Positions 22,428 to 31,382 of a stretch of DNA of 64,000 nucleotides are shown piece after piece. The translations under genes and the position numbers were made by a program. The DNA is taken from positions 434,001 to 498,000 of the forward strand of contig JAGIBK010000001.1 in NCBI GenBank assembly GCA_017744355.1. The letters run 5' to 3'. Origin of the DNA: a bacterium. Lineage in GTDB: Bacteria > Cyanobacteriota > Sericytochromatia > S15B-MN24 > UBA4093. Positions within the stretch are counted from its first letter, which is position 1. Each line of letters starts with the position of its first letter. Below the pieces are notes generated by a model. That model had not been told where the DNA came from and did no database searches. It saw only the letters and a list, made by a program, of their open reading frames with translations.

Positions 22428-23306
22428 ATGCCGCTCGTCAACGCCACACCGATCCTTCAGGCCGCGCTCCGGGGCCGTTACGCCATCGGAGCCTTCAACG
22501 CCCACAACATGGAATTCGTCCAGGGCATCATCCGGGCCGCCGAGGACCTCTCGGCCCCGGTGATCCTTCAGGTCTCGGCCCGCGCCATCCACTACGCCGG
22601 CCTGCGCTCCATGGCCTCCATGGTCCGTGCCGCCGCCCAGGAGGCCCGCGTGCCGGTGGCCATGCACCTGGACCACGGGGACTTCGACCTCAACCTCAAG
22701 AGCCTGGTCGCGGGCTTCACCTCGCTGATGTTCGACGGTTCGGCCCTCCCCTTCGCCGTCAACGTCGAGGAGACGCGCCGCATCGTTGAGGCCGCGCACG
22801 TCATGGGGATCCCCGTCGAGGGTGAGCTCGGCCACTCGGGCGGCAAGCCCAACGACGTGGTGGGCAACGCCTCGGACTACACCGATCCGGACGCCGCCGA
22901 GCGCTTCGTCACCCTCACCGGGGTGGACAGCCTGGCCGTCACCGTGGGCGCCATCCCCAAGCTGCTCGAGAAGCGCCCCCAGCTCGACATCGAGCGGATC
23001 AGCGCCATCCGCCACGCCACGGGCGTTCCGCTGGTCCTGCACCACTCGTCGAGCATCCCCGACGACGAGGTCCGCGAGGCCGTCGCCCAGGGCATCTGCA
23101 AGATCTCGGTGGCCTCCGAGCTGAACCGCGCCTTCACCGACGCTCTGCGCCAGGCGGCCGCCAAGGACCCCGACCAGATCGACCCGCGCCCCATGCTCGG
23201 TGCCGGCCGTGCGGCCATCAGCGAGGTGGTCCGCGGCAAGATTCGCCTCTTCGGTTCGGCCGGCAAGGCCGACGAGGTTGCCGCGGGCGCTCTCTCGGCG
23301 CGCTGA
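22428..23306 (+). CDS. Class II aldolase-like protein with altered zinc site
   Basis: 292-residue homologue of class II fructose-/tagatose-bisphosphate aldolases (Fba, KbaY, GatY). The fold signature is clear: GAFNAHNME, MHLDHGDFD with the first zinc histidine, FTSLMFDGSALPF, EGELGHSGG, VDSLAVTVG and ISVASELNRAF. By alignment with KbaY from memory, the second zinc histidine (in GTAHG) is replaced (GAIPK), and the phosphate/zinc loop LHGGSG reads LHHSSS. A normal zinc aldolase is therefore doubtful; it may be inactive, use another metal arrangement, or act on another substrate. It is translationally close to the SIS-domain gene, so it shares that pathway. Confidence 0.8.
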   Translation: MPLVNATPILQAALRGRYAIGAFNAHNMEFVQGIIRAAEDLSAPVILQVSARAIHYAGLRSMASMVRAAAQEARVPVAMHLDHGDFDLNLKSLVAGFTSLMFDGSALPFAVNVEETRRIVEAAHVMGIPVEGELGHSGGKPNDVVGNASDYTDPDAAERFVTLTGVDSLAVTVGAIPKLLEKRPQLDIERISAIRHATGVPLVLHHSSSIPDDEVREAVAQGICKISVASELNRAFTDALRQAAAKDPDQIDPRPMLGAGRAAISEVVRGKIRLFGSAGKADEVAAGALSAR

Positions 23307-23331
23307 GATCTTTTTTCCGCCCTATGTAAAC

Positions 23332-23370
23332 GGATGCCGGGTCGATTCGTCGCCCCGGCATCCTTGCTTT
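23332..23370 (+). terminator. Terminator after the aldolase-like gene
   Basis: A 10-bp stem (23332-23341 with 23354-23363) followed by TTGCTTTT. Confidence 0.8.
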
Positions 23371-23522
23371 TGCGCGCTTGACGGCTGAGCGTCGGCGCAA
23401 CATCTCGACATTTATCGCAAGAATATTGCGGCTTTGAGACGGGTAGGACAGGTGAGACGAAGAAAGATTGCGGATCTTTATCCGCTCGTAATCTCTCTCA
23501 AAGAAAGGACACCATCGCTCGC

Positions 23523-25100
23523 ATGTTCCATAAGCGTCCCAAGGTCGCCATGATGCTCGCCCTTTCCACTCCCATGATCGTGCTCGCCGGTTGCGGCGTC
23601 GCCCCCACGGCCTTCCTGCCGGGTGGCGGCGGTGCTAGCGGCGGTGCCAGCGAGGGCTTCGTTGGCCACGTGCCCAATCTCACCGCGCAGGAGCCGACCC
23701 TCGAGCCGGGGACGGTGGGTTACAAGATCCACGTCAACCAGGTCACCCACGCCGCCAACAGCTTCGTGCTCGCGACCAACCGCAACCACACCACCGACTA
23801 CTTCCCCAACGGCAACGCCAAGCTCGCCAAGCTCAAGGAGCTGCGCCCGAGCTGGGGCCAGGGCAAGTACATGTACCGCCTGGGTCACGGTCCGACGGAC
23901 GGCCGCCAGGACTACGACTACATGACCGGCTACCACTTCGAGAAGCACTGGGACAAGAACGGTAGCTACCCCTACGACGACATCCGCAACGGCCTCAAGG
24001 AGGCCAACGACCTGGGCGCCGAGCAGTTGCACGTCGTGAACTTCGGCACCAGCGACGCCCAGGAGGCCGCTCGCTACGTCAGCTACCTCAACAATCCGGA
24101 CGACGCCAACCGCAAGGCCCATCCCTACCCCGTACAGGGCGTGAAGTACTTCGAGCTCGGCAACGAGATCAGCTGGTCCATGGTGCGCGGTCACAGCCAG
24201 TACGCGGCCAACGAGACCCAGTACGCCAAGCGCGCCAAGGAGTTCGCCCAGGCCATGCGCAAGGCGAGCCCCACCCCCATCAAGATCGGCGCGGTCGCTT
24301 CGACCAACTCGAACTTCCGGTGGGACGGCGGCGGCGCCGAGGGCGAGGTGGTCAAGAACATCCTCCAGAACATGGGCCAGGACGTGGACTTCCTCATCTA
24401 CCACGGCTACCCCAGCTGGCCGCTCAAGAACGAGGGGGATCTCAAGACCCTCATGGCCCAGAACGCGTGGAACGATCGCCTCATCACCGACAAGATCGAG
24501 CCCACCATCAAGCAGTACGCCTCGCACCCGGTCCAGCTCGCGAACACCGAGTTCTTCACCGAGCAGTACAACAACGCCAATCAGGCCCGCGGCCTCTTCG
24601 GCGCCCTCTACTCGGCGGACACCGTGACCCTCGCGCTGAACCACAACATGCTCGTGGCCAATCAGTTCTGCTTCGACCACGGCGAGGCGGCGGATGCGGC
24701 CTTCTTCTACGGTGGCGACGCCAACCGCGTGACGCCCATCTTCATGTTCCAGCAGATGCTGTCCAAGCACTGGGGCGACCAGCAGGTCAAGGTGACCCCG
24801 CAGGGCATCCCGACCACCAAGGTCAGCGACCTGTCGATGCCGAACCTGGCCATCACCGCGTCCAAGGGGCGCGACGGCAAGGTCTACGTGATGGTCACCA
24901 ACCGCACGGAGCACCAGGCTGTCTCGGCGAAGCTCGCGATGGGCTTCACCCCCAAGCAGGCGACTGCCTACCAGCTCACCGGCACGGCCGGCTGGAACTC
25001 GGGCGAGGGCCAGGTCAAGATGGAGACCAAGGCCGCCAACCTGAGCGGCGCCTACAGCTTCCCGGCTGCTTCGGTGACCATCCTCGAAGTCACCCCGTAG
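23523..25100 (+). CDS. Secreted clan GH-A glycosidase-like lipoprotein (GH51/GH39 type)
   Basis: 525-residue lipoprotein with a signal peptide ending in LAGC (cysteine 24) and a Gly/Ser-rich linker. The central part resembles a (beta/alpha)8 hydrolase of clan GH-A: KYFELGNEISW carries the NE pair of the acid/base glutamate near residue 215, and ANTEFFTEQ carries a candidate nucleophile near residue 343, a spacing close to that in GH51 alpha-L-arabinofuranosidases. The C-terminal 80 residues (VYVMVTNRTEHQAVSAKLAM onward) look like the beta-sandwich that accompanies GH51/GH39 enzymes. Extracellular polysaccharide degradation is likely; the exact family and substrate are not certain. Confidence 0.7.
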   Translation: MFHKRPKVAMMLALSTPMIVLAGCGVAPTAFLPGGGGASGGASEGFVGHVPNLTAQEPTLEPGTVGYKIHVNQVTHAANSFVLATNRNHTTDYFPNGNAKLAKLKELRPSWGQGKYMYRLGHGPTDGRQDYDYMTGYHFEKHWDKNGSYPYDDIRNGLKEANDLGAEQLHVVNFGTSDAQEAARYVSYLNNPDDANRKAHPYPVQGVKYFELGNEISWSMVRGHSQYAANETQYAKRAKEFAQAMRKASPTPIKIGAVASTNSNFRWDGGGAEGEVVKNILQNMGQDVDFLIYHGYPSWPLKNEGDLKTLMAQNAWNDRLITDKIEPTIKQYASHPVQLANTEFFTEQYNNANQARGLFGALYSADTVTLALNHNMLVANQFCFDHGEAADAAFFYGGDANRVTPIFMFQQMLSKHWGDQQVKVTPQGIPTTKVSDLSMPNLAITASKGRDGKVYVMVTNRTEHQAVSAKLAMGFTPKQATAYQLTGTAGWNSGEGQVKMETKAANLSGAYSFPAASVTILEVTP

Positions 25101-25112
25101 CCACGAGCTGCA

Positions 25113-25150
25113 ACGAGCCCCTCTCGCTCAGCGAGAGGGGCTCGTCTTTT
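25113..25150 (+). terminator. Terminator after the glycosidase-like gene
   Basis: A 16-bp inverted repeat (25113-25128 with 25130-25145) followed by CTTTT. Confidence 0.9.
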
Positions 25151-25209
25151 GGATTGCCGGGGACGCTCGGTGGGTTTAATACCATGACCCCCAGCAGAGA
25201 GGACTTCCC

Positions 25210-25503
25210 ATGTTCGACCACCTGAAGACCCCCGAAGACATTGACGCCTTCCTCGCGCAGCAGCGCGTGATCCTGACCGAGCCCGAGTGGCGCAAGATGG
25301 TCGGCGAACTCGCCGAGGAGATGGCGCGCCGCGGCGACAGCCCAATCGAGCAAATTCTTCAGAAGATCCGCGTCTACAAGCGGGCGACCGATCAGCTGGA
25401 GCTACCGGCGGAGTTCGACCCCATCGGCCACGTCGATGACGCCAAGGCCCAGGCGCGGGGCTGGCAAGTCCTGAAGGGTGGTCGCGAAGAGGGCGATCGC
25501 TGA
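25210..25503 (+). CDS. Small hypothetical protein
   Basis: 97 residues, acidic and helical, no signal peptide, no recognised domain (MFDHLKTPEDIDAFLAQQ start). A GAGAGGAC ribosome site precedes the ATG, and TTGCCG/TAATAC spaced by 17 bp upstream could be its promoter. A GCGATCGC octamer covers the last codons. Confidence 0.6.
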   Translation: MFDHLKTPEDIDAFLAQQRVILTEPEWRKMVGELAEEMARRGDSPIEQILQKIRVYKRATDQLELPAEFDPIGHVDDAKAQARGWQVLKGGREEGDR

Positions 25504-25583
25504 GCCGCGCCTGAAGATTGCGCGAACGAGGCGAGCGAGGTAAGCTGGCAACATTCGTCGCCATTTCGTCGTAGGAGGATCCC

Positions 25584-26357
25584 GTGCGTACGCTCTCGCT
25601 GTCCGCCTTGTTGTTGCTTGGGCTGGCCCTTCCCGCTCACGCCTTCCCGACGGCCGTCGTGAACGTCCCGACCGCCGGGGTGACCCCCTTCAAGTCGTAT
25701 CACCTGGGCACCTACCACTACCTCAAGCCCAGCATGCTCTCGACCCCCAACTCGCCCTATCTCTTCGAGGGCTCGCTCGTGGGTGGGGTTCTGCCCTATT
25801 ACGAGCTGGCACCCGGCGTCGAGTCGGGGGCGCTCGAAGTGGGCGTCGACCTGCTGTATCCCTTCCCCGGTTCGCCTGATCCCGCCAACGTGCCCATGCC
25901 GGTGCAGCCGCACTTCAAGCTCGGGGTCCTGCGCGAGACCGAGACCCTGCCGGGCCTCGCGCTCGGGGCCTACAGCGTCAGCCTGCCCAACCTCGAGTAC
26001 TCCCATAACGTCCTGCACTTCACCGCGACCAAGTGGCTGTCGTGGGACGACCTGGACCTGGGCCAGTTCACTCTGGGGCTCTACCACGCGAACCCCGCGG
26101 CCGCCGGGTCCGACTACAACGGCTGGATGGCGGGTTATTTCCGCAACCTGCCCTTCAACCTCTACGTGATGGGGGATTACACGAGCGGCAGCACGCACAT
26201 CGCTGGCAACCGCCCGCTCGGTGGGGCGAACGCGGCGCTCGGCTACAGCATCAACGACCGCATCAGCCTGACGGGCGGCTACTACGTCTCGGGCAGCGGT
26301 CGCGCCGAGGATCGGGCCTTCCTCTTCATCGACTGGGTCGGAGACCTGCCCCTTTAA
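25584..26357 (+). CDS. Exported barrel-like protein of unknown function
   Basis: 257 residues with a clean signal peptide (residues 1-20, ending PAHA). The mature part is rich in aromatic residues and alternating hydrophobic strands (for example ALGAYSVSLPNLEY, FTLGLYHANP, YNGWMAGYFRNLPFNLYVMGDYT, ISLTGGYYVSG), which resembles a small outer-membrane barrel. The start is GTG with AGGAGGAT 5 bp before it; the next ATG is far inside. Expressed between a small protein and a two-gene sensory unit, with no terminator obvious on either side. Function unknown. Confidence 0.65.
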   Translation: MRTLSLSALLLLGLALPAHAFPTAVVNVPTAGVTPFKSYHLGTYHYLKPSMLSTPNSPYLFEGSLVGGVLPYYELAPGVESGALEVGVDLLYPFPGSPDPANVPMPVQPHFKLGVLRETETLPGLALGAYSVSLPNLEYSHNVLHFTATKWLSWDDLDLGQFTLGLYHANPAAAGSDYNGWMAGYFRNLPFNLYVMGDYTSGSTHIAGNRPLGGANAALGYSINDRISLTGGYYVSGSGRAEDRAFLFIDWVGDLPL

Positions 26358-26407
26358 ACAAGCCATCCATCTTGGCTGCTGCCGGTCTTTCTTGCCGAGG
26401 ACACGGA

Positions 26408-26436
26408 TTGTAAGGCGGAGAAGGCCTTGATACAAT
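26408..26436 (+). promoter_or_regulatory. Promoter of the binding protein-sensor kinase operon
   Basis: TTGTAA (26408-26413) and TACAAT (26431-26436) with a 17-bp spacer and TGA before the -10. The transcript would have a leader of about 130 bases before the ATG at 26574. Confidence 0.65.
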
Positions 26437-26573
26437 GCGGCATGTTCCGTTATTAGGCGGAGTGCGCATATGGAGCTCCTCATCGCCTTCGAATCGAGGC
26501 CGAACGAAGCGGTTCCCTGCTTGCTACGGGTCTGCCGGTGCGATGCCGTGCGGGACTGGCCCACGAGACGGCC

Positions 26574-27620
26574 ATGAGCCGGGCCTTCCGCGTCTTGCTT
26601 GCTGTTTGCCTGCTGACGCTCTGTCTCGTGTCGCCCCTCGGCGCTGCACCACCCTACGTGATCGGCGTCGTCTACTGGTCCATGGCCATCCCCGGCCAGG
26701 TGGCCATGCGCCACGGGCTTGAAGCTGCGGCAGCCGAGATCAACCGTTCACGCCCCGCGCGTCCGGTGCGGCTGATCCCCTTCGTCGGTGGCGACGGCGA
26801 GACGGGCATTCGCAATCAGATCGCCGCCATGGCTCGCCTGGTGAAGTTGCGGCCCGACGCGATCATCCTCCAGCCCATTGACTCGGCGGCCCTCTCGAAG
26901 CCGGTCCAAGAGGCCAACCGTGCGAACATCCAGGTGGTGGCCTACGACCAGTACGTCCTGAAGGGCAAGCTTGCCTGTTATCTGACGAGCAACAATGCCC
27001 TTGCGGGCTACCTGGATGGTGAGTATCTGGCGTATCGCTTCCGGGCCCGTACCGCGAAGAATCCCTTGCGGCTCGTGATCGTCGAGTACCCTTACGTCTC
27101 GTCGACGGTCGAGCGTGTCGAGGGCCTGCAGGACGCCCTGGCCGATGCGGGAGTCCCTTATCGCATCGTGGCGCGATACGAAGCCGTCGAGCCCAAGGGC
27201 GGCTTCCAGGCAGGACGCGCGATCGCGAAGCGTCACCCTCGCGGCAGCGTGGATGCGGTGTTCTGCGTCAACGACGGTGGCGGACTCAGCGTCATGCGTG
27301 CGCTCAAGGAAGCGGGGCGCGACGACATCCTGATGGCGACCATCGACGGGGATCCTGCCGCGGTCCGTACCATTGCGCAAGGGGGCCCCATCGCCATCGA
27401 CACGGCCCAGTTTTGCGGGGCGCTCGGCGCGGAGAGTCTCAGGGTCACGTACCGCCTGCTGAAAGGTGAACGCATCCCGAAAGAGATCCTCATGACCGTC
27501 TTCCCGATCACCCGAGAGAGTCTCGGGGCCTACCCTGGCTGGGGCGGCGTCGTGCCCCCCGTGATCCGACGCCCCTGGCCCCCTCACCGCCAGGTCCCAG
27601 GGAACCTCGTGAGATGGTGA
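26574..27620 (+). CDS. Periplasmic sugar-binding protein (type 1 SBP, RbsB/LacI-like)
   Basis: 348-residue exported protein of the periplasmic binding protein fold I family. It has a signal peptide (residues 1-25, ending LGAAPP) and the ribose-binding-protein blocks YVIGVVYWSMAIPGQ, RPDAIILQPIDSAALSKPVQEANRANIQVVAYD and VDAVFCVNDGGGLSVMRAL. There is no permease or ATPase gene; instead the histidine kinase gene overlaps its end by 7 bp (ATGGTGA). It is therefore more likely a ligand sensor that presents a sugar-like signal to the kinase, as LuxP does for LuxQ, than a transport component. Ligand unknown. Confidence 0.88.
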   Translation: MSRAFRVLLAVCLLTLCLVSPLGAAPPYVIGVVYWSMAIPGQVAMRHGLEAAAAEINRSRPARPVRLIPFVGGDGETGIRNQIAAMARLVKLRPDAIILQPIDSAALSKPVQEANRANIQVVAYDQYVLKGKLACYLTSNNALAGYLDGEYLAYRFRARTAKNPLRLVIVEYPYVSSTVERVEGLQDALADAGVPYRIVARYEAVEPKGGFQAGRAIAKRHPRGSVDAVFCVNDGGGLSVMRALKEAGRDDILMATIDGDPAAVRTIAQGGPIAIDTAQFCGALGAESLRVTYRLLKGERIPKEILMTVFPITRESLGAYPGWGGVVPPVIRRPWPPHRQVPGNLVRW

Positions 27621-29185
27621 GCCACGCGCGCTTCATCTCGCTGCGCACCCGCCTGACGGCGAGCCTCGTGCTGCTCCTCGCGGTGATGCTGGGGGTGCTC
27701 GCGTACGTCCTCGACCGGCAAAACGTGCGCCTGGTCCGTCAGCAGACCCAGGCGCGCGAAGAGCTTTTCGCCCGTAACGTCCAGCAATCCATCAACCAGG
27801 TCCTCTTTGCCGGCAAGTATCAGGCCCAGGCCTACCTGGAAACCCTAGCGGAAGGGGCGAAGGACATCTGCTACGTCCGGATCATCGAGCGCGCGACGGG
27901 CCGCGTCATCGCTTCGACGGATCCGGCCGAGGTGGGGCGCCGCTTCGAGGATCCGGTGACGCGCCGGGCGCTAGCGACGCTCGACCGTGACGGTCTCCTG
28001 CTGCAGGACGTCACGGATGAGCACGGCAGGCGTTGCAATGACCTCGCGCTGCCGTACGTGCGAGGCTACCTCAAGCAAGCAGAGGGGATCATCCGGGTCG
28101 GCATCTCCCAGGAGACCGAGCAGCGCCAGATCGCTCAGGTTCGCTTCCTCACCCTCTCGCTCATCCTCCTCTTCCTCGCGCTGGGGACGATCCTGGCCAT
28201 CACGCTCGGCTATCAGCTGACCTTCAAGCTCAAGCAGCTCGTCCGCGCCACCCATCGCTTCGGGGCGGGGCAGTACGACGCCAAGGTGGCGGTCCCCGCC
28301 GACCCTCGCGACGAGCTGGAGCTGCTGGGCTTGGCGTTCAATCAGATGGCCGCGCGCCTTCGCGCAAGCGCCGAGAACCTGGAGGGGCAGGTGCGTGAGC
28401 GTACCGAGGAACTTGCGCGCCTCAACCAGGACCTGAGGGCGAGCTACGAGAAGCTCCAGGAGCTGGATAAGCTCAAGAGCACGTTCGTCAGCGCGGTCTC
28501 TCACGACCTGCGGACCCCGCTGACGTCGATCAAAGGCTACGCGGAGTTTCTCGAGGACGAGGTCGGCGGCCCCTTGAGCCCCCATCAGATGGAATTCGTG
28601 CTCCAGATCGAGCGTGGTGCCGAGCGGCTGGAGAACCTCGTCGACGACCTGCTCGACTTCGCCCGCATCGAGGCAGGCACCTTCAGCCTGCGCTTGGTGA
28701 AAGCCGATCTGGCGAGTGAGATCCGCGAGCTGACCGAGAGCCTGCGGCCGCAGCTCCAGGAGGCGCACCTGGACATCCGGCTCCAGCTCCCGGCGGACCC
28801 ACTGCTTGTCCGGATGGATCCCGAACGGATCAGCCGCGTGCTCATGAACCTCCTCAACAACGCCATCAAGTTCACTCCCGCCGGCGGTTGGATCCGAGTG
28901 CAGGCGTGCGACGAGGGGGAGGCCGTGCGGTGTGAAGTGACGGATAGCGGTCCCGGCATCGCCTTCGACGATCTGCCGAAATTGTTCCAGCGATTCTCCC
29001 AGCTGCCGTTCGGGATGCACAAGGGGGGGACGGGCCTCGGCCTCAGCATCTCCAAGTCGATCATCGAGGCGCACGGAGGAACGATCGGGGTGACGAGCGA
29101 GCAGGGGGTGGGCAGCACCTTCTGGTTCACGCTCGCCAAGGAGCCCCCGAACGTCAGCCAGGGCGACGGCGCCCCGGGGATTTAA
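27614..29185 (+). CDS. Membrane sensor histidine kinase
   Basis: 523-residue two-component sensor kinase of the inner membrane. A first transmembrane segment lies at residues 15-35, an extracytoplasmic sensor region at about 36-180, a second transmembrane segment at about 182-205, then a HAMP-like region, a coiled coil (ENLEGQVRERTEEL), the HisKA domain with SHDLRTPLTSIKGY near residue 297, and the HATPase domain with NLLNNAIKFTPAG, DSGPGIA and GGTGLGLSIS. All catalytic boxes are intact. It overlaps the binding-protein gene by 7 bp, implying translational coupling. No response regulator is adjacent; the partner must be elsewhere. Confidence 0.93.
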   Translation: MVSHARFISLRTRLTASLVLLLAVMLGVLAYVLDRQNVRLVRQQTQAREELFARNVQQSINQVLFAGKYQAQAYLETLAEGAKDICYVRIIERATGRVIASTDPAEVGRRFEDPVTRRALATLDRDGLLLQDVTDEHGRRCNDLALPYVRGYLKQAEGIIRVGISQETEQRQIAQVRFLTLSLILLFLALGTILAITLGYQLTFKLKQLVRATHRFGAGQYDAKVAVPADPRDELELLGLAFNQMAARLRASAENLEGQVRERTEELARLNQDLRASYEKLQELDKLKSTFVSAVSHDLRTPLTSIKGYAEFLEDEVGGPLSPHQMEFVLQIERGAERLENLVDDLLDFARIEAGTFSLRLVKADLASEIRELTESLRPQLQEAHLDIRLQLPADPLLVRMDPERISRVLMNLLNNAIKFTPAGGWIRVQACDEGEAVRCEVTDSGPGIAFDDLPKLFQRFSQLPFGMHKGGTGLGLSISKSIIEAHGGTIGVTSEQGVGSTFWFTLAKEPPNVSQGDGAPGI

Positions 29186-29215
29186 ACCGAGCTCCTGTTG
29201 AGCTTGGAGTTTCGA

Positions 29216-30415
29216 TCAAGCGAGAGCGCGGATGGTGTCTGCCAGCCGATCGGCAGCGGTGCGCAGGTCCTCGGTCGTGGTCACCACGTCCGGGCAGAGC
29301 CTGAGCGACGCGTGGCGCGCGTCGGTGTTGACCCCTCGGGCCATGAGGCGCTTGGCCAGCTCGACTGCGCGCGGGTGCGAGACGACCACGAAGGCGCCCT
29401 GGTCCTCGCGCGCGCCGATGGCCTCGATGCCGTGCTCGGCCAGCGCCCCGATCAGGATCGACTGCTGGTGCAGCGAGTAGGTCCGAATCCGCGAGGGGCC
29501 CAGCTCGCACGCAAGCTCCAGCCCGGCCTTGGCCTGGTAGATCGGCAGGATCGCAGGGGTCGACTCGAGGAAGGCGTCGCCCCCCTCGCCGAACTGGGGC
29601 ACTTCGGGCCGCTGGTAGGCGAAGGGCTCACGCTTGGCGAACCAGCCGGTGTCCAGGGTCGTCAGCTGCCCGTCCAGGTGGCGGGGATGGACGTACAGGT
29701 AGCAGGCCCCGGTGCCGCCTCGCAGGTACTTGTAGCACCCGCCGACGGCGAAGTCTGCGTCGAGCGCGGCCACGTCCACCGGTAGGGCGCCGACGGCGTG
29801 GTAGAGGTCGACGAGCACCTTGGCCCCATGGGCATGGGCGCCCTTGACCAAGCGATCGAGCCCTGTGACGACCTGGCCAGAGGTGAACATGACCGCCGAA
29901 ACGACCACCAAGCCCGTGCGGTCGTCGATCGCAGCCAGCAGGTCGTCTACCTGGAACCTGCCCTCGGCATCGGGCTCCACGTAGGCCAGCTCGACGCGGT
30001 CGTGCTGCTGGTACACCTTGAGGATGAAGTCGAGGGAGTCGAACTCGCCGCGCGTGGTCACGACCCGGATGGGCCGATCGAAGGTGTTGAGCACCGCGCG
30101 AAGGCCCTGGCCCGCGCTGGTCTTGGGGACCACGCAATCCGGCCGGGGCGCGTGGATGAGGTGGGCGATGCGGGTGCGGTAAGCCGTGATGGCCTCGATC
30201 CAGGGATCCCAGGCGCCGTTCAGGTCCTGATACCAGTAGCCGAGCGCTTCCTGTACGTCCTGGGCGGTACGGTCCAGGGGGCGTCCGAGCGAGTGGTTGG
30301 CCAGGTAGATCTCGGCACGCGCGAGCGTGCGGGAGAAGAGCGGCCGGATGTGCTCCTGGAGGGACGCCTCGGTCAGGGGGCCTGGGCCGAGAGCGTGAAC
30401 GGCGGCTTTGATCAT
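29216..30415 (-). CDS. kynU: Kynureninase
   Basis: PLP enzyme that cleaves kynurenine to anthranilate and alanine. The 399-residue aminotransferase class V protein shows [13 protein letters not shown], the PLP-binding [14 protein letters not shown] with the conserved aspartate, [18 protein letters not shown] with the PLP lysine, and the C-terminal [20 protein letters not shown]. Its ATG overlaps the tryptophan dioxygenase stop as ATGA, so both are translated from one message. The order kynA-kynU is common in bacteria. No kynurenine formamidase gene is next to it, so that step must be encoded elsewhere. Confidence 0.92.
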   Translation of the reverse strand: MIKAAVHALGPGPLTEASLQEHIRPLFSRTLARAEIYLANHSLGRPLDRTAQDVQEALGYWYQDLNGAWDPWIEAITAYRTRIAHLIHAPRPDCVVPKTSAGQGLRAVLNTFDRPIRVVTTRGEFDSLDFILKVYQQHDRVELAYVEPDAEGRFQVDDLLAAIDDRTGLVVVSAVMFTSGQVVTGLDRLVKGAHAHGAKVLVDLYHAVGALPVDVAALDADFAVGGCYKYLRGGTGACYLYVHPRHLDGQLTTLDTGWFAKREPFAYQRPEVPQFGEGGDAFLESTPAILPIYQAKAGLELACELGPSRIRTYSLHQQSILIGALAEHGIEAIGAREDQGAFVVVSHPRAVELAKRLMARGVNTDARHASLRLCPDVVTTTEDLRTAADRLADTIRALA

Positions 30416-31257
30416 CGGGCGCCGATCTCCGTGCGGACGTCGAAGAGCTCGGGGAAGAAGCTGAGGTCGAGGGCGCGCTGCAAGAAGCCCACGCCCGACG
30501 AGCCGCCGGTGCCGCGCTTGAAGCCGATGGTGCGCATGACGGTGCGCATGTGGCGGAAGCGCCAGAGCTGGAACTGCTCTTCCACGTCCACGAGCTTCTC
30601 GCACATCTCGTAGGCGTCCCAGTAGTTCTGGGGATCTTCGTAGATCTGCTTGAAGACGGGGATCAAGGCCTCGTTGCGCTGGTAGGGCTGCGACCAGTCA
30701 CGCTCGAGGCAGTCCTCGGGCACGGGCAGGCCGCGGCGGCCGAGATAGCGCAGGAACTCGTCGTAGAGGCTCGGCGCGTGCAGGATCCGGGTCAGCTGGG
30801 CATGCCACTCGGGCGCGTAGCTGAAGACCCGGACCATGTCGGCGTTCTTGTTGCCCAGGATGAACTCGATGGCCCGGTACTGCGGCGACTGGAAGCCAGA
30901 GGCGTTGCCAAGCACGCCGCGGAACTCCGCGTACTCGCTGGGGGTGAGGGTGGCGAGCACCCCCCACTGGTCGAAGAGCTGGGCCTGGATGTTCTTGACC
31001 CGCGTCAGCACCTTGAAGCAGGGATCGAGCTTGTCGTCCTGGATGTAGGCGATCGCCGCCTGCAACTCGTGAAGGATGAGCTTCATCCACAGCTCCGAGG
31101 TCTGGTGCTGGATGATGAAGAGCATCTCGTCGTGGTGCTCGGGGTTGCTGAGCGGCTTCTGGGCCCCCAGCAACTGATCCAGGCAGAGGTAGCCCGTGTA
31201 GGTCATGCGATCGCGAAGATCGAGTTCGATGCCTTTTTCCAACTCTCGCTTATTCAT
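30412..31257 (-). CDS. kynA: Tryptophan 2,3-dioxygenase
   Basis: Heme enzyme that opens the indole ring of tryptophan to N-formylkynurenine. The 281-residue product has the family blocks [52 protein letters not shown] and the substrate-binding [12 protein letters not shown] near the C-terminus; the proximal heme histidine is in WRFRHMRTV. The ATG at 31257 has no ribosome site, and the predicted transcription start falls at the same base, so translation is probably leaderless. An in-frame extension upstream to 31383 would cover the promoter and is rejected. Confidence 0.94.
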   Translation of the reverse strand: MNKRELEKGIELDLRDRMTYTGYLCLDQLLGAQKPLSNPEHHDEMLFIIQHQTSELWMKLILHELQAAIAYIQDDKLDPCFKVLTRVKNIQAQLFDQWGVLATLTPSEYAEFRGVLGNASGFQSPQYRAIEFILGNKNADMVRVFSYAPEWHAQLTRILHAPSLYDEFLRYLGRRGLPVPEDCLERDWSQPYQRNEALIPVFKQIYEDPQNYWDAYEMCEKLVDVEEQFQLWRFRHMRTVMRTIGFKRGTGGSSGVGFLQRALDLSFFPELFDVRTEIGAR

Positions 31258-31264
31258 GGCACGC

Positions 31265-31293
31265 ACCGTATCAGAGTCGATTTGGCCTGTCAA
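31265..31293 (-). promoter_or_regulatory. Promoter of kynA-kynU
   Basis: On the minus strand a consensus TTGACA (31288-31293), a 17-bp spacer and TACGGT (31265-31270) with TGA before it. The start should be about 31258, one base from the kynA ATG. It overlaps the region of the divergent hisC promoter. Confidence 0.65.
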
Positions 31294-31324
31294 CGCGCCG
31301 GGAATGGATGCCGGGCGCGTGGAT

Positions 31325-31332
31325 GCTATAAT
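31325..31332 (+). promoter_or_regulatory. Extended -10 promoter of hisC
   Basis: TG at 31324-31325, C, then a consensus TATAAT at 31327-31332; the -35 region is poor. The ATG of hisC is about 45 bases downstream of the expected start. Confidence 0.55.
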
Positions 31333-31382
31333 CGAGGTATCGTCGCAGGCCAAAAGCCTTTGCTTACCGGAGATTGCGTTCA

